From Octadecabacter dasysiphoniae (GTDB lineage Bacteria; Pseudomonadota; Alphaproteobacteria; Rhodobacterales; Rhodobacteraceae): a stretch of 64,000 bases of DNA. The position numbers and the translations under genes were made by a program. The stretch lies in contig NZ_JAKGAQ010000002.1 of assembly GCF_021532615.1 (NCBI RefSeq), positions 534,501 through 598,500 of the forward strand, given 5' to 3'. Shown here one piece after another: positions 25,942 through 36,291 of the stretch (positions within the stretch are counted from its first letter, which is position 1; each line of letters begins with the position of its first letter). The notes under the pieces are model-generated. The model worked only from the letters and a program-made list of their open reading frames with translations, was not told the DNA's origin and ran no database searches.

Positions 25942-28497
25942 ATGTCGCAATACGCACCCGCTGAAATCGAAGCCAAATGGCAAGCCGCTTGGGATAAGGC
26001 GGACACATTCAAGGCCGTCCGCAGTGACGACAAGCCCAAGTATTACGTGCTTGAGATGTTCCCCTATCCGTCCGGCCGCATCCACATCGGCCATGTGCGC
26101 AACTACACCATGGGCGACGTGATCGCGCGCTATAAACTGGCGACTGGTCATAACGTGCTCCACCCAATGGGATTTGATGCCTTTGGCATGCCCGCCGAAA
26201 ATGCGGCGATGGCATCGGGCGGCCACCCCAAGGATTGGACCTATCAAAACATCGACGACATGGTCGCACAGATGAAACCGCTGGGCCTGGGCATCGATTG
26301 GTCGCGCATGTTCGCGACCTGTGATCCGGAATATTACGGACAGCAGCAGGCATTGTTCATCGATATGCTGGATGCAGGCATGATTGATCGCAAAAACGCC
26401 ACCGTAAACTGGGATCCGATCGATATGACCGTGCTGGCCAACGAACAGGTCATCGATGGCAAAGGCTGGCGGTCTGGCGCAGAAGTTGAACGCAAAGACC
26501 TGACACAATGGTTTTTCAAAATCTCCGATTACGCGGATGAGCTGTTGGGGGCGTTGGACGGGTTGGACAACTGGCCCGCCAAGGTGCGTTTGATGCAAGA
26601 AAACTGGATCGGTAAATCTCGCGGTTTGCAATTCTCGTTTTCAATGGTCGAAGGCGTCGGCGCGCACGACCGCGTTGAGGTGTACACAACCCGCCCCGAC
26701 ACGTTGATGGGCGCGTCCTTTGTCGGCATTTCCCCTGATCACCCACTCGCAAAAGAGCTTGAGTCAGACAACGCCGATCTGGCAGCGTTCAACGCTGAAT
26801 GCCGCAAAGGTGGCACGACTGCCGAAGCATTGGAAAAGGCCCCTAAGATGGGCTTTGACACCGGTTTGCGCGTGCGCCATCCGTTCGACAACGCATGGGA
26901 ATTGCCCGTCTATGTGGCCAACTTCATTATGATGGATTACGGAACAGGCGCGATCTTTGGCTGCCCCGCACACGATCAGCGCGACTTTGACTTTGCAAAG
27001 AAGTACGAACTGCCGATCATCCCGACATTCCTACCATCCGAAAACGCGGACCCGGAACTGACCGAGGCTTTCGTGCCGAACAAAACCGACATGGTGCACT
27101 GGCTGACACCTTTCGCATGGGACTCGGCAACCAACGGCGCGGACGCCATCGATAAGGCTGTGGATTTCTGTGAGGCCAACGGCGTTGGTCAAGGGGTCAC
27201 GAAATTCCGCCTGCGCGATTGGGGCCTGAGCCGCCAGCGATATTGGGGCGCACCAATCCCCGTCGTCCATTGTGATGACTGCGGCGTGGTGCCCGAAAAG
27301 AAAGAAAACCTGCCGGTTGAACTGCCCTACGATGTGTCTTTCGACATTCCGGGCAACCCGCTGGACCGTCACCCCACATGGCGCAACACGCCCTGCCCAA
27401 GCTGCGGCAAGGACGCCCTGCGCGAAACCGACACCATGGACACGTTTGTCGATTCGTCATGGTATTTCGCGCGCTTCACGGCCCCCCATGCGGCCACACC
27501 GACAGACATTGACGACGCCGCCTATTGGATGAACGTCGATCAATATATCGGCGGCATTGAACACGCGATTTTGCACCTGCTGTATTCCCGTTTCTTCGCC
27601 CGCGCGATGGTCAAAACTGGCCACCTGCCCCAAGGCACCGAAGAACCGTTCAACGCGTTGTTTACGCAAGGCATGGTGACCCACGCGATCTTTAAGACGG
27701 ACGGCCCCGATGGCCGCCCCGTCTATCATTACCCTGAAACAGTTGATCTTCGCGATGGTGGCGGATTCCTGAAGGACGGCACACAGGTCGACATCATTCC
27801 TTCGGCCAAAATGTCCAAGTCCAAGAACAACGTCGTCGATCCGGTGGCAATCATCGAACAATACGGCGCGGACACCGCCCGTTGGTTCGTGCTGTCCGAC
27901 TCCCCCCCCGAACGGGATGTGGAATGGACGGCATCAGGTGCCGAAGCCACGCACAAACACTTGTCGCGTGTGTATCGTATCGCCTGTGAAACGGCTGAAA
28001 ACACCGACGCCGCAAATGGCAACGACGAAGCCCTGCTGCGCGACATGCACAAGGCGATCTTTGATGTCACGCAGGGCGTTGAAAGCTTCGGGTTCAATGC
28101 GTCTATTGCGAAGCTGTACGGTTTCACCGGGGCGATCGCGAAATCCAAGGCAGGTGGCGATGCAAAGCGTGAGGCCGTTAAAACCCTTGCGCAGTTGATG
28201 TCGCCCATGACGCCGCATTTGGCCGAAGACATCTGGGCCATGCTGGGTGGTGAGGGCCTTATCGCGAATGCGCCATGGCCCGTCGTGAACGAGGCAATGC
28301 TGATCGAAGACACAGTGACCCTGCCCATCCAGATCAATGGCAAACGTCGGAGCGAAATCGCCGTGCCCAAGGATATGAGCAAGGAAGAGGTTGAAAAACT
28401 CGCCCTCGCGGATGAGGCTGTGATGAAGGCTTTGGACGGCAACGCGCCCAAAAAGCTGATCGTTGTACCGGGCCGGATTATCAATGTTGTCATCTGA
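25942..28497 (+). CDS. leuS: Leucyl-tRNA synthetase
   Basis: An 851-residue class Ia synthetase charging tRNA-Leu. The HIGH motif is in [17 protein letters not shown] (about residue 48), the CP1 editing domain spans roughly 225-415 ([14 protein letters not shown]), and the KMSKS loop is in [14 protein letters not shown] near residue 624. C-terminal anticodon-binding domain complete. An ATG at 25942 follows CAAGGACAC. It overlaps lptE by 14 bases. Confidence 0.97.
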   Translation: MSQYAPAEIEAKWQAAWDKADTFKAVRSDDKPKYYVLEMFPYPSGRIHIGHVRNYTMGDVIARYKLATGHNVLHPMGFDAFGMPAENAAMASGGHPKDWTYQNIDDMVAQMKPLGLGIDWSRMFATCDPEYYGQQQALFIDMLDAGMIDRKNATVNWDPIDMTVLANEQVIDGKGWRSGAEVERKDLTQWFFKISDYADELLGALDGLDNWPAKVRLMQENWIGKSRGLQFSFSMVEGVGAHDRVEVYTTRPDTLMGASFVGISPDHPLAKELESDNADLAAFNAECRKGGTTAEALEKAPKMGFDTGLRVRHPFDNAWELPVYVANFIMMDYGTGAIFGCPAHDQRDFDFAKKYELPIIPTFLPSENADPELTEAFVPNKTDMVHWLTPFAWDSATNGADAIDKAVDFCEANGVGQGVTKFRLRDWGLSRQRYWGAPIPVVHCDDCGVVPEKKENLPVELPYDVSFDIPGNPLDRHPTWRNTPCPSCGKDALRETDTMDTFVDSSWYFARFTAPHAATPTDIDDAAYWMNVDQYIGGIEHAILHLLYSRFFARAMVKTGHLPQGTEEPFNALFTQGMVTHAIFKTDGPDGRPVYHYPETVDLRDGGGFLKDGTQVDIIPSAKMSKSKNNVVDPVAIIEQYGADTARWFVLSDSPPERDVEWTASGAEATHKHLSRVYRIACETAENTDAANGNDEALLRDMHKAIFDVTQGVESFGFNASIAKLYGFTGAIAKSKAGGDAKREAVKTLAQLMSPMTPHLAEDIWAMLGGEGLIANAPWPVVNEAMLIEDTVTLPIQINGKRRSEIAVPKDMSKEEVEKLALADEAVMKALDGNAPKKLIVVPGRIINVVI

Positions 28498-28969
28498 CAG
28501 ACGTAAAGTTCTAACTCTCCTCGCGGCCCTGCCATTGGCGGGCTGCGGGTTCACGCCAGTCTACGGCACGAACGGATCGGGCGGCGCGCTGCGTGGTCGC
28601 ATTGCCTACCGCGCGCCGGATACGCCAGAAGGATTCCGTCTGCGCACCCGGCTCGAGGATCGGTTGGGCCGCACTGAACAGGGCGATTACCTTTTGACCG
28701 TGCAACTGGACATCGAAGAAGTCGCCGTGGTGATTTCGTCCGCCCAAGACATCAACCGGTTCAACCTGCCCGGCGAAGCAACTTGGGTTTTGACCGAACC
28801 GGACAATGACACGCCGCTTGCATCCGGCACCGCTGCGACCTTCACGGCGTATTCAGCATTTGGCACGACCGTTGCCACACGCGAAGCACAGAACGACGCA
28901 CGTGACCGCCTTGCAATCGCATTGGCTGACTTGATTGTGACGGATCTTATCGTCGCCTCAGCCCCGTGA
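28484..28969 (+). CDS. lptE: LPS-assembly lipoprotein LptE-like
   Basis: A 161-residue lipoprotein. The leader has a short basic N-terminus and a lipobox [21 protein letters not shown] is the typical start of mature alphaproteobacterial LptE, which plugs the LptD barrel in LPS transport to the cell surface. The start lies inside leuS (14-base overlap) and its stop overlaps holA (GTGA), the conserved leuS-lptE-holA order. Confidence 0.88.
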   Translation: MLSSDRRKVLTLLAALPLAGCGFTPVYGTNGSGGALRGRIAYRAPDTPEGFRLRTRLEDRLGRTEQGDYLLTVQLDIEEVAVVISSAQDINRFNLPGEATWVLTEPDNDTPLASGTAATFTAYSAFGTTVATREAQNDARDRLAIALADLIVTDLIVASAP

Positions 28970-29994
28970 AGCTGTCTGCGCGCGACGCCACCGGATATTT
29001 CCGAAAACCCGATCCATCGGGCGCGGGCATCCTGATATATGGCGGTGATGCGATGCGAGTAGCGCTGAAACGCCAAGATGTCATCAAAGCCCTCGTGGGA
29101 CCGAACGGCGAAGAAGAAATGCGCCTGACCCGGATGACTGGTGCGGAATTGCGCAAAGATCCGGCGCTGCTGGGGGATGCGATCAAGGCACAAGGGTTCT
29201 TTCCCGGCCCGCGCGTGGCCTTCATTGAAGAAGCCACAGATGCGGTGGCCAAGGCGATCAGCCCGGCACTGGCGGATTGGGTGCAGGGGGATGCGCAGAT
29301 TATCGTGACGGCGGGCCAGCTGAACGCGCGATCCGCCCTTCGAAAACTGTTCGAAGGCCATCCGTCGGCTTATGCCGCAGGTGTGTACGACGACCCGCCC
29401 ACGCGTGATGAAATCGAAGCGTCTTTGCGCGATGCCGGGCTGAAAAACGTCGGCCATGATGCCATGAACCTGATCAGCGCCTATGCCCGCGAAATGGCCC
29501 CCGGTGATTTGCGCCAGACCATTGAAAAACTGGGATTGTACAAAATCGGGGATGACAGCGAAGTCACGACAGAAGACGTCGAAGCCTGCGCACCTATGTC
29601 CAATGAGGCCGGTCAGGACGATCTGTTGAACATTGTCGCTGATCTGAAGGCCCATGAAATCGGACCAATCCTGAGCCGTCTTTACGCCCAAGGCACGCAG
29701 CCTGTGGCCCTGTGCATTGGCGCGATGCGCCACTTTCGCCAGTTGCACGCCGTAGCGTCTGATCCGGGCGGGCCGGCAGCAGGGACCGGCAAACTGAAGC
29801 CGCCCGTCTTTGGGCCGCGCCGCGACCGTATGGTGCGCCAAGCCAGCAATTGGGGGCGTATAAATCTGGAAGACGCACTCGGGACCATAACCGAGGCCGA
29901 CCTTACATTGCGATCGGCGAGCACCGCACCGGACCGCGCGCTGGTCGAACGTATGTTTATACGGTTGGCGATGTTGGGCCGTAGACGGGCCTAG
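28966..29994 (+). CDS. holA: DNA polymerase III subunit delta
   Basis: A 342-residue clamp-loader subunit that opens the beta clamp. The N-terminal AAA+-like fold is seen in GILIYGGDAMRVALKRQDVIKALVG and RVAFIEEATD, the middle in LRQTIEKLGLY and the C-terminal collar in ILSRLYAQGTQPVALCIGAMRHFRQLH. The GTG start overlaps the lptE stop by four bases. Full length for the alphaproteobacterial form. Confidence 0.93.
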   Translation: MKLSARDATGYFRKPDPSGAGILIYGGDAMRVALKRQDVIKALVGPNGEEEMRLTRMTGAELRKDPALLGDAIKAQGFFPGPRVAFIEEATDAVAKAISPALADWVQGDAQIIVTAGQLNARSALRKLFEGHPSAYAAGVYDDPPTRDEIEASLRDAGLKNVGHDAMNLISAYAREMAPGDLRQTIEKLGLYKIGDDSEVTTEDVEACAPMSNEAGQDDLLNIVADLKAHEIGPILSRLYAQGTQPVALCIGAMRHFRQLHAVASDPGGPAAGTGKLKPPVFGPRRDRMVRQASNWGRINLEDALGTITEADLTLRSASTAPDRALVERMFIRLAMLGRRRA

Positions 29995-30046
29995 AGAGCG
30001 GATATGGCAGGCTGCCCTGTTCGCAGTTCAACTGCCCCCAGAATCA

Positions 30047-30075
30047 AAAAAGGCAGGCGCGTTGCCTGCCTTTTT
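30047..30075. terminator. Bidirectional intrinsic terminator
   Basis: AAAAAGGCAGGC (30047-30058) and GCCTGCCTTTTT (30064-30075) form a perfect 12-bp stem with a five-base loop. A- and T-runs at both ends allow it to end holA from the left and the yjbE-like gene from the right. Confidence 0.93.
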
Positions 30076-30095
30076 CAAAATTCTGATAGGTCGGT

Positions 30096-30320
30096 TTAGG
30101 AACCGCCGCTACCTGCAACGTCGCCTGTCTCAGCAAGAACAACGATTGAAGCGAAGATTGCAGTAATACCGGCAAGACCACCAAGGCCAGCAAGTGCGAA
30201 CAGGCCGCCGTTCTTTTCGATCATTACAACTTCACCGGCGTCAGTTGTGACGTTCTGTGCTGTTGCTGTGGTAGAAGCAGTTGCCAAAGCAGCTGCCGCG
30301 ATGAGTGTAGTGATTTTCAT
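30096..30320 (-). CDS. yjbE: YjbE-like small exported protein
   Basis: A 74-residue protein with a signal peptide (about residues 1-21, ending TTATAQ), a short polar stretch, one hydrophobic helix (about 39-63, GLFALAGLGGLAGITAIF) and a Gly/Ser tail. Its place after yjbF and yjbH identifies it as the counterpart of E. coli YjbE, a small secreted component of the exopolysaccharide operon; sequence similarity itself is weak. GGAGCCTCGTT precedes the ATG. Confidence 0.6.
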   Translation of the reverse strand: MKITTLIAAAALATASTTATAQNVTTDAGEVVMIEKNGGLFALAGLGGLAGITAIFASIVVLAETGDVAGSGGS

Positions 30321-30403
30321 AACGAGGCTCCAAAAAATGTATGCGTTAACTCTCGGCGAGATTATGTTTTATTTTAGGCGAATACAAGCGAATGTCGCGC
30401 GGC

Positions 30404-31063
30404 TTATAGCCTTTGATACCCGAGATAGCCGGTCTGGACCGAAATCCACTGCCGCGATTGCCAGATTGTGCCGTCTCGATCACGCCAATAGGTGTTCTTA
30501 AAACCGAAATTACTATCGGTGCATGTCTCTTCCAGGACGGTCGTCTGATACGTTCTTTCAACAATTGTGAGGGATTCTGACCCGGTTACGACAGTCGAAC
30601 ACTGAAACGTCCGGCGTTCGATTTCGTCCAGACCATTCAGGAAATCCAACGTTCTGAGGTGGTTACCACCCCCACGTAACGACGCCACAGCGCTGGAAAT
30701 ATCTGTGCCCATCAGGTCATCCCCAAATCCGCGGGATGCAACCAGAAGGCCGCGATCAAACGCCAAGCTTAATCCATCCTGACTGGCCCAAGTCACTTTG
30801 CTGCCGTTCGTGGCAACCTTTAACAAGATTGCTGTCGCATCACGTGATATGATGCTTACGCGCAACAAATCCGCCTCTTGGGCTTCGATTACAGCGCGTG
30901 TCATCGCAACGCCGCCTTCCGACGGCGAATCGTCAGCCCCTGACAACGATCCAAATACGCCCGACAAAAGCGACACTGCACGGTTGCCTTCTTGCAATGG
31001 TCCGCACGCTGCGACCAACGCCAAAGTTGCGCCCAAGAGCCCGGTGATCAGAGTTTTCTTCAT
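30404..31063 (-). CDS. yjbF: YjbF/GfcB family outer-membrane lipoprotein
   Basis: A 219-residue lipoprotein with lipobox ALVAACGPL, a mostly beta domain containing LLRVSIISRDATAILLKVATNGSKVTW and a C-terminal YWRDRDGTIWQSRQWIS segment typical of the YjbF/GfcB (group 4 capsule) family. It probably acts in exopolysaccharide secretion or modification with YjbH. ATG 31063 overlaps the yjbH stop by four bases. Confidence 0.85.
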   Translation of the reverse strand: MKKTLITGLLGATLALVAACGPLQEGNRAVSLLSGVFGSLSGADDSPSEGGVAMTRAVIEAQEADLLRVSIISRDATAILLKVATNGSKVTWASQDGLSLAFDRGLLVASRGFGDDLMGTDISSAVASLRGGGNHLRTLDFLNGLDEIERRTFQCSTVVTGSESLTIVERTYQTTVLEETCTDSNFGFKNTYWRDRDGTIWQSRQWISVQTGYLGYQRL

Positions 31064-33207
31064 CGCCAGAACCGTCCCCAATTGTCTTGCATCTGGCCCT
31101 GATGGCCACCTTCAACGACGTCATAAAGCCGCCCGTCAATTCGCAACCTTGCACCGCCATCGCGTTCAAGGGACGACAGCGTTGTGCCGGCCGTATCGCG
31201 TGTCGGTGTTCCAACCAGCGCATCAAACGGCACTTCAATCCGGATACCTTTATCGAACGAACCTTCACCGAAATCTTCAAATTCGACGTTGGTGAGAGTG
31301 AAATATCCGCCGACCTTCCAGCCGTTGTTGAATTCCCGATCCAGAGAAAACGTCGCGCCCCAATCACCTGCGAGGTACCGGCCAACGTCAACCTGCGCGA
31401 CAAACCCGTTGTCGAAATCGTAGTACGCGGAAACATGGCCCGTCACGATGTCATAGTCTTCACCGGAATAGTCTGTGCAATTGATATCTGAACACGCCGG
31501 ACGGAAGCCAAAGCCCATGTCGAAATCACGCATGATCGAATAATTCAGCTCAGCACCGAGGGCCAATTGATTGTCCACGGGCTTCCAAAGGACTTCGCTC
31601 GACACACCGGCAAAGCCACGTTCAAGGTAACCGGCAGAAACGCGGCTATACAGATCGCGGCCAGGACGCGCGTACCATGACACGAACAGGTTTTCGATCC
31701 CGCCACCAGATTCAGCACCATAGCGCAGACCAGTGCGGCGCACGTCCGGCAAGGTTGACTCTGAAATACGTCCAACTTCGTCACGGTTGCCCAGAAGACG
31801 CTGTCTGTAGCTGCCCGCCAGAACAAGGTTCGGGCGCAGTTCGTATTGGAAAGACGCCTCAAGCCCGACGTCGCCGCGTGCGGGACTTTCGCCATCAAAC
31901 AACGTCACTTCCAGATAGGGTGAAATCCCCCAGAGGAAGGCCGGTGTCGGATCGTCATACAAAATCGCGGGCGCTGGACCGGATGCATCATCAAACAGCA
32001 CGCGGTCATACGAAAGGGCTGTCGCATTTGGTGCATTTTCCAGCTGTTCCATATCGCCACGGCGGATGGTTACGGAAGATAGCGCGATACCGTTCTGCGA
32101 CGGTTCGAGAACAAACGTATCGATATCCAGCGGGGCAGCATTGGTCAGCAAACGTGACAAACGGCCAACACCTTGTGCTTCTGCACGGTAGCGGCCGTTT
32201 TCATAACGCACCCGCAATGTACTGCCCGTGATTTCTGCCCCGATCAGACGGAACCCTTCGGCGGACATGATTGCCCCGAGGGCCTGTACTGCGCCAGCTT
32301 GAACCTGCGGCGTGCCCCATGACGCAGCCGCGGCAGTCATCTCGGAACGTACAGCAACCGGGATCGGGGCCTGATCAAGGCCTGACACCGTTGGACGCGA
32401 CGTTGGATCAACTATGATAGTCGCCGACAGTCCGACCTCGCTGCCATAAAGGTAATAGGCGCCCAGCTGATAGGACTCATTGGGTTGCCACGTCACACCA
32501 AAGTTCAGAGGGGATTCCCTGACAAAATCTGTGCGGTCTGTTTCGCGCTGATAGGAATCCGACGAGTATTCCGCCAAGACGGTCCATTCATCGTTCAAGC
32601 GCCATTCGACGCCACCAAAGAACGCCGCATCACCGCGAAAGAACTGCTTTGCGAGAACCGTGCCGCCCGTGCCCGGACGATCCGTCGGACGGGTCTCAAA
32701 ACCTTGGTCAATAATCCCTAGGGGGTTTGTAAATCCGTTGACAGTACCCAGACGGCCCCAGCCAATGCCACCCGAAACGCGCACATTGGGCGACACGGTT
32801 TTTGTGGCAACGAAATATTCGCTGCTGTACCGGCCCGTCCCTAGGAAATCACGGAAACCAATCGCGACGGCGGGGCGAATCCGACCTTCGTCAGCCAACA
32901 GATATTGGGCATCAAAGCTGCGGTCATAGGCATCAATCAGGGAATACCGAAAATTTGCCGTCAGACGGGGCAACACCTGAAAACTGAATGTCGCGCGGCG
33001 GGTATCGCCAAACGCAGACAAGTTCGCCGATATCTCTCCGTCGGGCAACGCCACAGCAGAGGGCATATCAATGATGCCGGGTGTCCCGAAAAGGGTGTAC
33101 GTCGCCCGCCAACTGTCTTCGCCAGTACCTTGCGCAACAACCGGGGCGGCGGCGATGGAGGCAGCAACAGCGCCTGCAAAGCCTATGAAACTATAAAAAC
33201 TGACCAT
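31060..33207 (-). CDS. yjbH: YjbH-family exopolysaccharide outer-membrane protein
   Basis: A 715-residue protein with a signal peptide ending AAPVVAQG. Early TLFGTPGIIDMPSA and many beta-strand segments with alternating aromatic residues (YQLGAYYLYGSEVG, AYYDFDNGFVAQVDVG) fit the YjbH barrel-like family. It is thought to export or organise an exopolysaccharide. ATG 33207 is chosen since the signal peptide begins there. It leads the yjbH-yjbF-yjbE run, reversed relative to E. coli yjbEFGH, with yjbG missing. Confidence 0.88.
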   Translation of the reverse strand: MVSFYSFIGFAGAVAASIAAAPVVAQGTGEDSWRATYTLFGTPGIIDMPSAVALPDGEISANLSAFGDTRRATFSFQVLPRLTANFRYSLIDAYDRSFDAQYLLADEGRIRPAVAIGFRDFLGTGRYSSEYFVATKTVSPNVRVSGGIGWGRLGTVNGFTNPLGIIDQGFETRPTDRPGTGGTVLAKQFFRGDAAFFGGVEWRLNDEWTVLAEYSSDSYQRETDRTDFVRESPLNFGVTWQPNESYQLGAYYLYGSEVGLSATIIVDPTSRPTVSGLDQAPIPVAVRSEMTAAAASWGTPQVQAGAVQALGAIMSAEGFRLIGAEITGSTLRVRYENGRYRAEAQGVGRLSRLLTNAAPLDIDTFVLEPSQNGIALSSVTIRRGDMEQLENAPNATALSYDRVLFDDASGPAPAILYDDPTPAFLWGISPYLEVTLFDGESPARGDVGLEASFQYELRPNLVLAGSYRQRLLGNRDEVGRISESTLPDVRRTGLRYGAESGGGIENLFVSWYARPGRDLYSRVSAGYLERGFAGVSSEVLWKPVDNQLALGAELNYSIMRDFDMGFGFRPACSDINCTDYSGEDYDIVTGHVSAYYDFDNGFVAQVDVGRYLAGDWGATFSLDREFNNGWKVGGYFTLTNVEFEDFGEGSFDKGIRIEVPFDALVGTPTRDTAGTTLSSLERDGGARLRIDGRLYDVVEGGHQGQMQDNWGRFWR

Positions 33208-33373
33208 AATTAACTTCTGGCACTGTCGGTCAGCCTGCCGCAAGCCTATTTTTGCGCAAACCCGCCGAGTCGTTGCAACTAAACGTCAAAGGTGGGGGAT
33301 ATGCCATACCGTGCCAGGAAACGTCGTGCCAAACCGCCCCAAAGCCACAGAAACCCGCGCTTTTCGTCAGGTT

Positions 33374-33379
33374 TATAAT
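33374..33379 (+). promoter_or_regulatory. Possible -10 box (TATAAT) upstream of ugd
   Basis: A perfect TATAAT lies 64 bases before the ugd ATG in the 235-base divergent gap with yjbH. No good -35 hexamer is visible 17 bases upstream, so this is only a candidate. Confidence 0.3.
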
Positions 33380-33442
33380 TTGGTCTAGTCGCTCAAGCAG
33401 TGCTGGGCTATTCAGCAGAAAATTTTGACATAGGACAAGAAG

Positions 33443-34780
33443 ATGAAAATTGCAGTGATCGGAACGGGCTACGTTGGTCTGGTGTCAGGTGTGTGTTTCT
33501 CCGATTTCGGGCACGATGTTGTGTGTGTCGACAAAGACCCATCTAAAATCGCCAAGCTTGAAGCAGGCGAAGTGCCTATTTACGAACCCGGCCTCGAAGA
33601 GCTGATGGCTAAGAACGTCGAAGCTGGCCGCCTTACATTCACGATGAATTTGGCCGAAGCAATTGATGGCGCCGACGCTGTATTCATCGCCGTTGGCACA
33701 CCGACGCGGCGCGGTGATGGCCATGCAGACCTGACCTATGTGATGGCCGTGGCAGAAGAAATCGCGTTGGCGGCAAAGCATTACACCGTCATTGTCACCA
33801 AATCGACAGTGCCCGTTGGCACCAACCGCCAAGTCAAACAGGTCGTGCGCAAGGCAAACCCCGATCTTGATTTTGATGTGGCGTCCAACCCGGAATTCCT
33901 GCGCGAAGGTGCTGCGATCGACGATTTCATGCGCCCTGATCGTGTGGTTGTCGGCGTCCAGTCAGAGCGCGCGGGCGACATCATGAACGACGTCTACCGC
34001 CCCCTGTTCTTGCGTGATTTCCCAGTGGTCATCACCGACCTCGAAAGCGCCGAGATGATCAAATATGCGGCCAACGCATTTTTGGCGACGAAGATCACAT
34101 TCATCAACGAAATTGCCGCACTGTGCGAACGCACTGGCGCTGACATCAAACAGGTCAGCAAGGGCATGGGCCTTGATGGGCGCATCGGGAACAAATTCCT
34201 GCACGCAGGGCCCGGTTACGGTGGATCATGCTTCCCCAAAGACACCAAAGCCCTGGCACGTATCGGTCAAGAACACGCGGTTCCCATGCAGATCACCGAA
34301 GCCGTGATTAAGGTGAACGACGAAGTGAAACGCCGCATGGTCGATAAGCTTTTGGAGCTGTGCGACGACAGCTTTAACGGCAAGACGGTTGCGGTTCTGG
34401 GTGTGACGTTCAAACCAAACACGGACGATATGCGAGATGCGCCATCCCTGACCATCATTCCCGCGCTTGTCGGCGGTGGTGCGAAGGTGCGCGTTGTTGA
34501 TCCGCAAGGCAAACACGAAGGCGAAGCATTGTTGCCCGGCGTCAAATGGATGGACGATCCGTACAAAGCAGCGCGCAACGCCGATTTGGTCGTCGTGTTG
34601 ACGGAATGGAACGAATTCCGTGGCCTCGATCTGTCGCAAATCGCCGAGCATATGGTGACACCGCGCATGGCGGACCTGCGCAATATCTATTCGAACAAAG
34701 ATGCGAAACGCGCGGGCTTTGACTCCTATGTCTCCATTGGTCGCGCACCTTATGAAGCGTCAGCAGATCAGGAAGACTAA
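33443..34780 (+). CDS. ugd: UDP-glucose 6-dehydrogenase
   Basis: A 445-residue NAD-dependent enzyme oxidising UDP-glucose to UDP-glucuronate. The NAD fold MKIAVIGTGYVGLVSGVC opens the protein; VGTPTRRGDGHADL, SNPEFLREG and the catalytic cysteine in GPGYGGSCFPKDT (about residue 260) follow. The C-terminal KTVAVLGVTFKPNTDDMRDAPS is standard. GGACAAGAAG precedes the ATG. UDP-glucuronate made here could feed the downstream epimerase-like protein. Confidence 0.95.
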   Translation: MKIAVIGTGYVGLVSGVCFSDFGHDVVCVDKDPSKIAKLEAGEVPIYEPGLEELMAKNVEAGRLTFTMNLAEAIDGADAVFIAVGTPTRRGDGHADLTYVMAVAEEIALAAKHYTVIVTKSTVPVGTNRQVKQVVRKANPDLDFDVASNPEFLREGAAIDDFMRPDRVVVGVQSERAGDIMNDVYRPLFLRDFPVVITDLESAEMIKYAANAFLATKITFINEIAALCERTGADIKQVSKGMGLDGRIGNKFLHAGPGYGGSCFPKDTKALARIGQEHAVPMQITEAVIKVNDEVKRRMVDKLLELCDDSFNGKTVAVLGVTFKPNTDDMRDAPSLTIIPALVGGGAKVRVVDPQGKHEGEALLPGVKWMDDPYKAARNADLVVVLTEWNEFRGLDLSQIAEHMVTPRMADLRNIYSNKDAKRAGFDSYVSIGRAPYEASADQED

Positions 34781-36189
34781 CCCCGCGAATACACGTCTTC
34801 GTGGCGAATGATATCGTCTTCGCCAAGATAGCTACCGGTTTGAACCTCGATCAGGGTTAGTTCGACCTTGCCGGGGTTTTCAAGCCGGTGGATGTCGCCT
34901 TGCGGCACATAGATCGACTGGTTTTCGAAGACCATTTTCACTGTGTCACCAACCGTCACCTGGGCGGACCCTTCGACGACAACCCAATGTTCTGCGCGGT
35001 GTACGTGTGATTGCAGCGACAGCACCCCGCCAGGGTGGACGCAAATACGTTTCACTTGAAACCGCGGCCCCATGGCGAGGCTTTCGAACCATCCCCAAGG
35101 GCGATGATCACGCGTAAAGGCATCCGCCTGCGCGGCACCTTTTGCACGCAGCGCATCCACAACTTTTTTGACGTCCTGACTGCGCGATCTGTCTGCAACC
35201 AGCACCGCGTCGGGCATCGCGACGGCGATCACATCCTTCAGGCCCAAACCAATCAGTTTCTGGCCTTCGCCTTCGGACCACAGCAGGGAATCTTCGCATT
35301 CCAGCGCAGTTGCATCCCCATTCACGCGCACGCCGTTTGTGTCTGCACCCGTCCAACGCACGGCCTCCCAATCGCCCAGATCTGTCCAGCCATCGGGAAA
35401 CGGCATGACGACCAAGTTATCTGCCTTTTCCATGATCGCGTAGTCAACGCTGATCTTGTCTGCGCCCGACCACGCAACCGCGTCCAAACGTTTAAACCCC
35501 AGATCCGGCTGTGCGCCATCAAGGGCCGCGCGCACTGGGTCAACCAGTTGTGGCGCGTATTTTTCAAAGGCGGCTAAGACGGTCGAGGCCTTCATCAAAA
35601 AGATTCCGGCATTCCAAAGGTAACGGCCCGTTGCCAACATTTCCTCTGCGGTTGCGCGGTCTGGTTTTTCTACGAAACGCGCCAATGGTGCGGTCTGCCC
35701 GCCAACTGGATCGCCCGAAAGTTCAAGATACCCGTAGCCCGTTTCGGGGCGATCCGGCGTAATTCCGAACGTCACAATTTGTCCTGCCTGCGCATCGGGC
35801 GTGGCCTGCGCCACAGCCGCCAAAAAGGCGTCAGTGTTGGGCACCAGATGGTCTGATGGCGCCACAAGCATAAGCCCGTTTTCATTGGCGTCAGACACGG
35901 ACATCGCCGCAAGCAAAATCGCTGGTGCTGTGTCACGCCCTTCCGGTTCAATGAAAATATGTTCTGGCAGGATGCCAACCTTGCCGAGCTGTTCGGTAAC
36001 GATGAACCGAAAGTCCTCTGACGTGAGGACGAGAGGCCGGGTCATTCCCGCGCCTGACAGCCGCGCAACGGTCTGTTGAAAAAGCGATTGAACGCCTTCA
36101 AACACTGAAAACTGTTTTGGAAAGCTTTTGCGTGACAAAGGCCAAAGACGGGTGCCCGCACCGCCTGCTAGGATCACGGGGGTAATCAT
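34777..36189 (-). CDS. manC: Mannose-1-phosphate guanylyltransferase / mannose-6-phosphate isomerase
   Basis: A 470-residue bifunctional type II enzyme making GDP-mannose. The N-terminal nucleotidyltransferase has ILAGGAGTRLWPLSRKSFPKQF and FVEKPD; the C-terminal cupin isomerase-like part has HRPWGWFESL and HVHRAEHWVVVEG. ATG 36189 follows GAGGG by nine bases and starts the GGAGTRLWP fold directly. It is convergent with ugd, sharing CTAA. Confidence 0.93.
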   Translation of the reverse strand: MITPVILAGGAGTRLWPLSRKSFPKQFSVFEGVQSLFQQTVARLSGAGMTRPLVLTSEDFRFIVTEQLGKVGILPEHIFIEPEGRDTAPAILLAAMSVSDANENGLMLVAPSDHLVPNTDAFLAAVAQATPDAQAGQIVTFGITPDRPETGYGYLELSGDPVGGQTAPLARFVEKPDRATAEEMLATGRYLWNAGIFLMKASTVLAAFEKYAPQLVDPVRAALDGAQPDLGFKRLDAVAWSGADKISVDYAIMEKADNLVVMPFPDGWTDLGDWEAVRWTGADTNGVRVNGDATALECEDSLLWSEGEGQKLIGLGLKDVIAVAMPDAVLVADRSRSQDVKKVVDALRAKGAAQADAFTRDHRPWGWFESLAMGPRFQVKRICVHPGGVLSLQSHVHRAEHWVVVEGSAQVTVGDTVKMVFENQSIYVPQGDIHRLENPGKVELTLIEVQTGSYLGEDDIIRHEDVYSRG

Positions 36190-36291
36190 ATTCACAGCCC
36201 TCAAAAATTCACATCATCGATCTAGGTCGGTTGAAAACCAAATTGACCCAGGTGGGATGACAAGGGAAGGGGCTGTTTTACACAATCCGTC

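Noticed and set aside
28687-29841. 384-codon frame opposite holA and lptE
   Set aside because: It covers two well-identified genes and shows no family signature.
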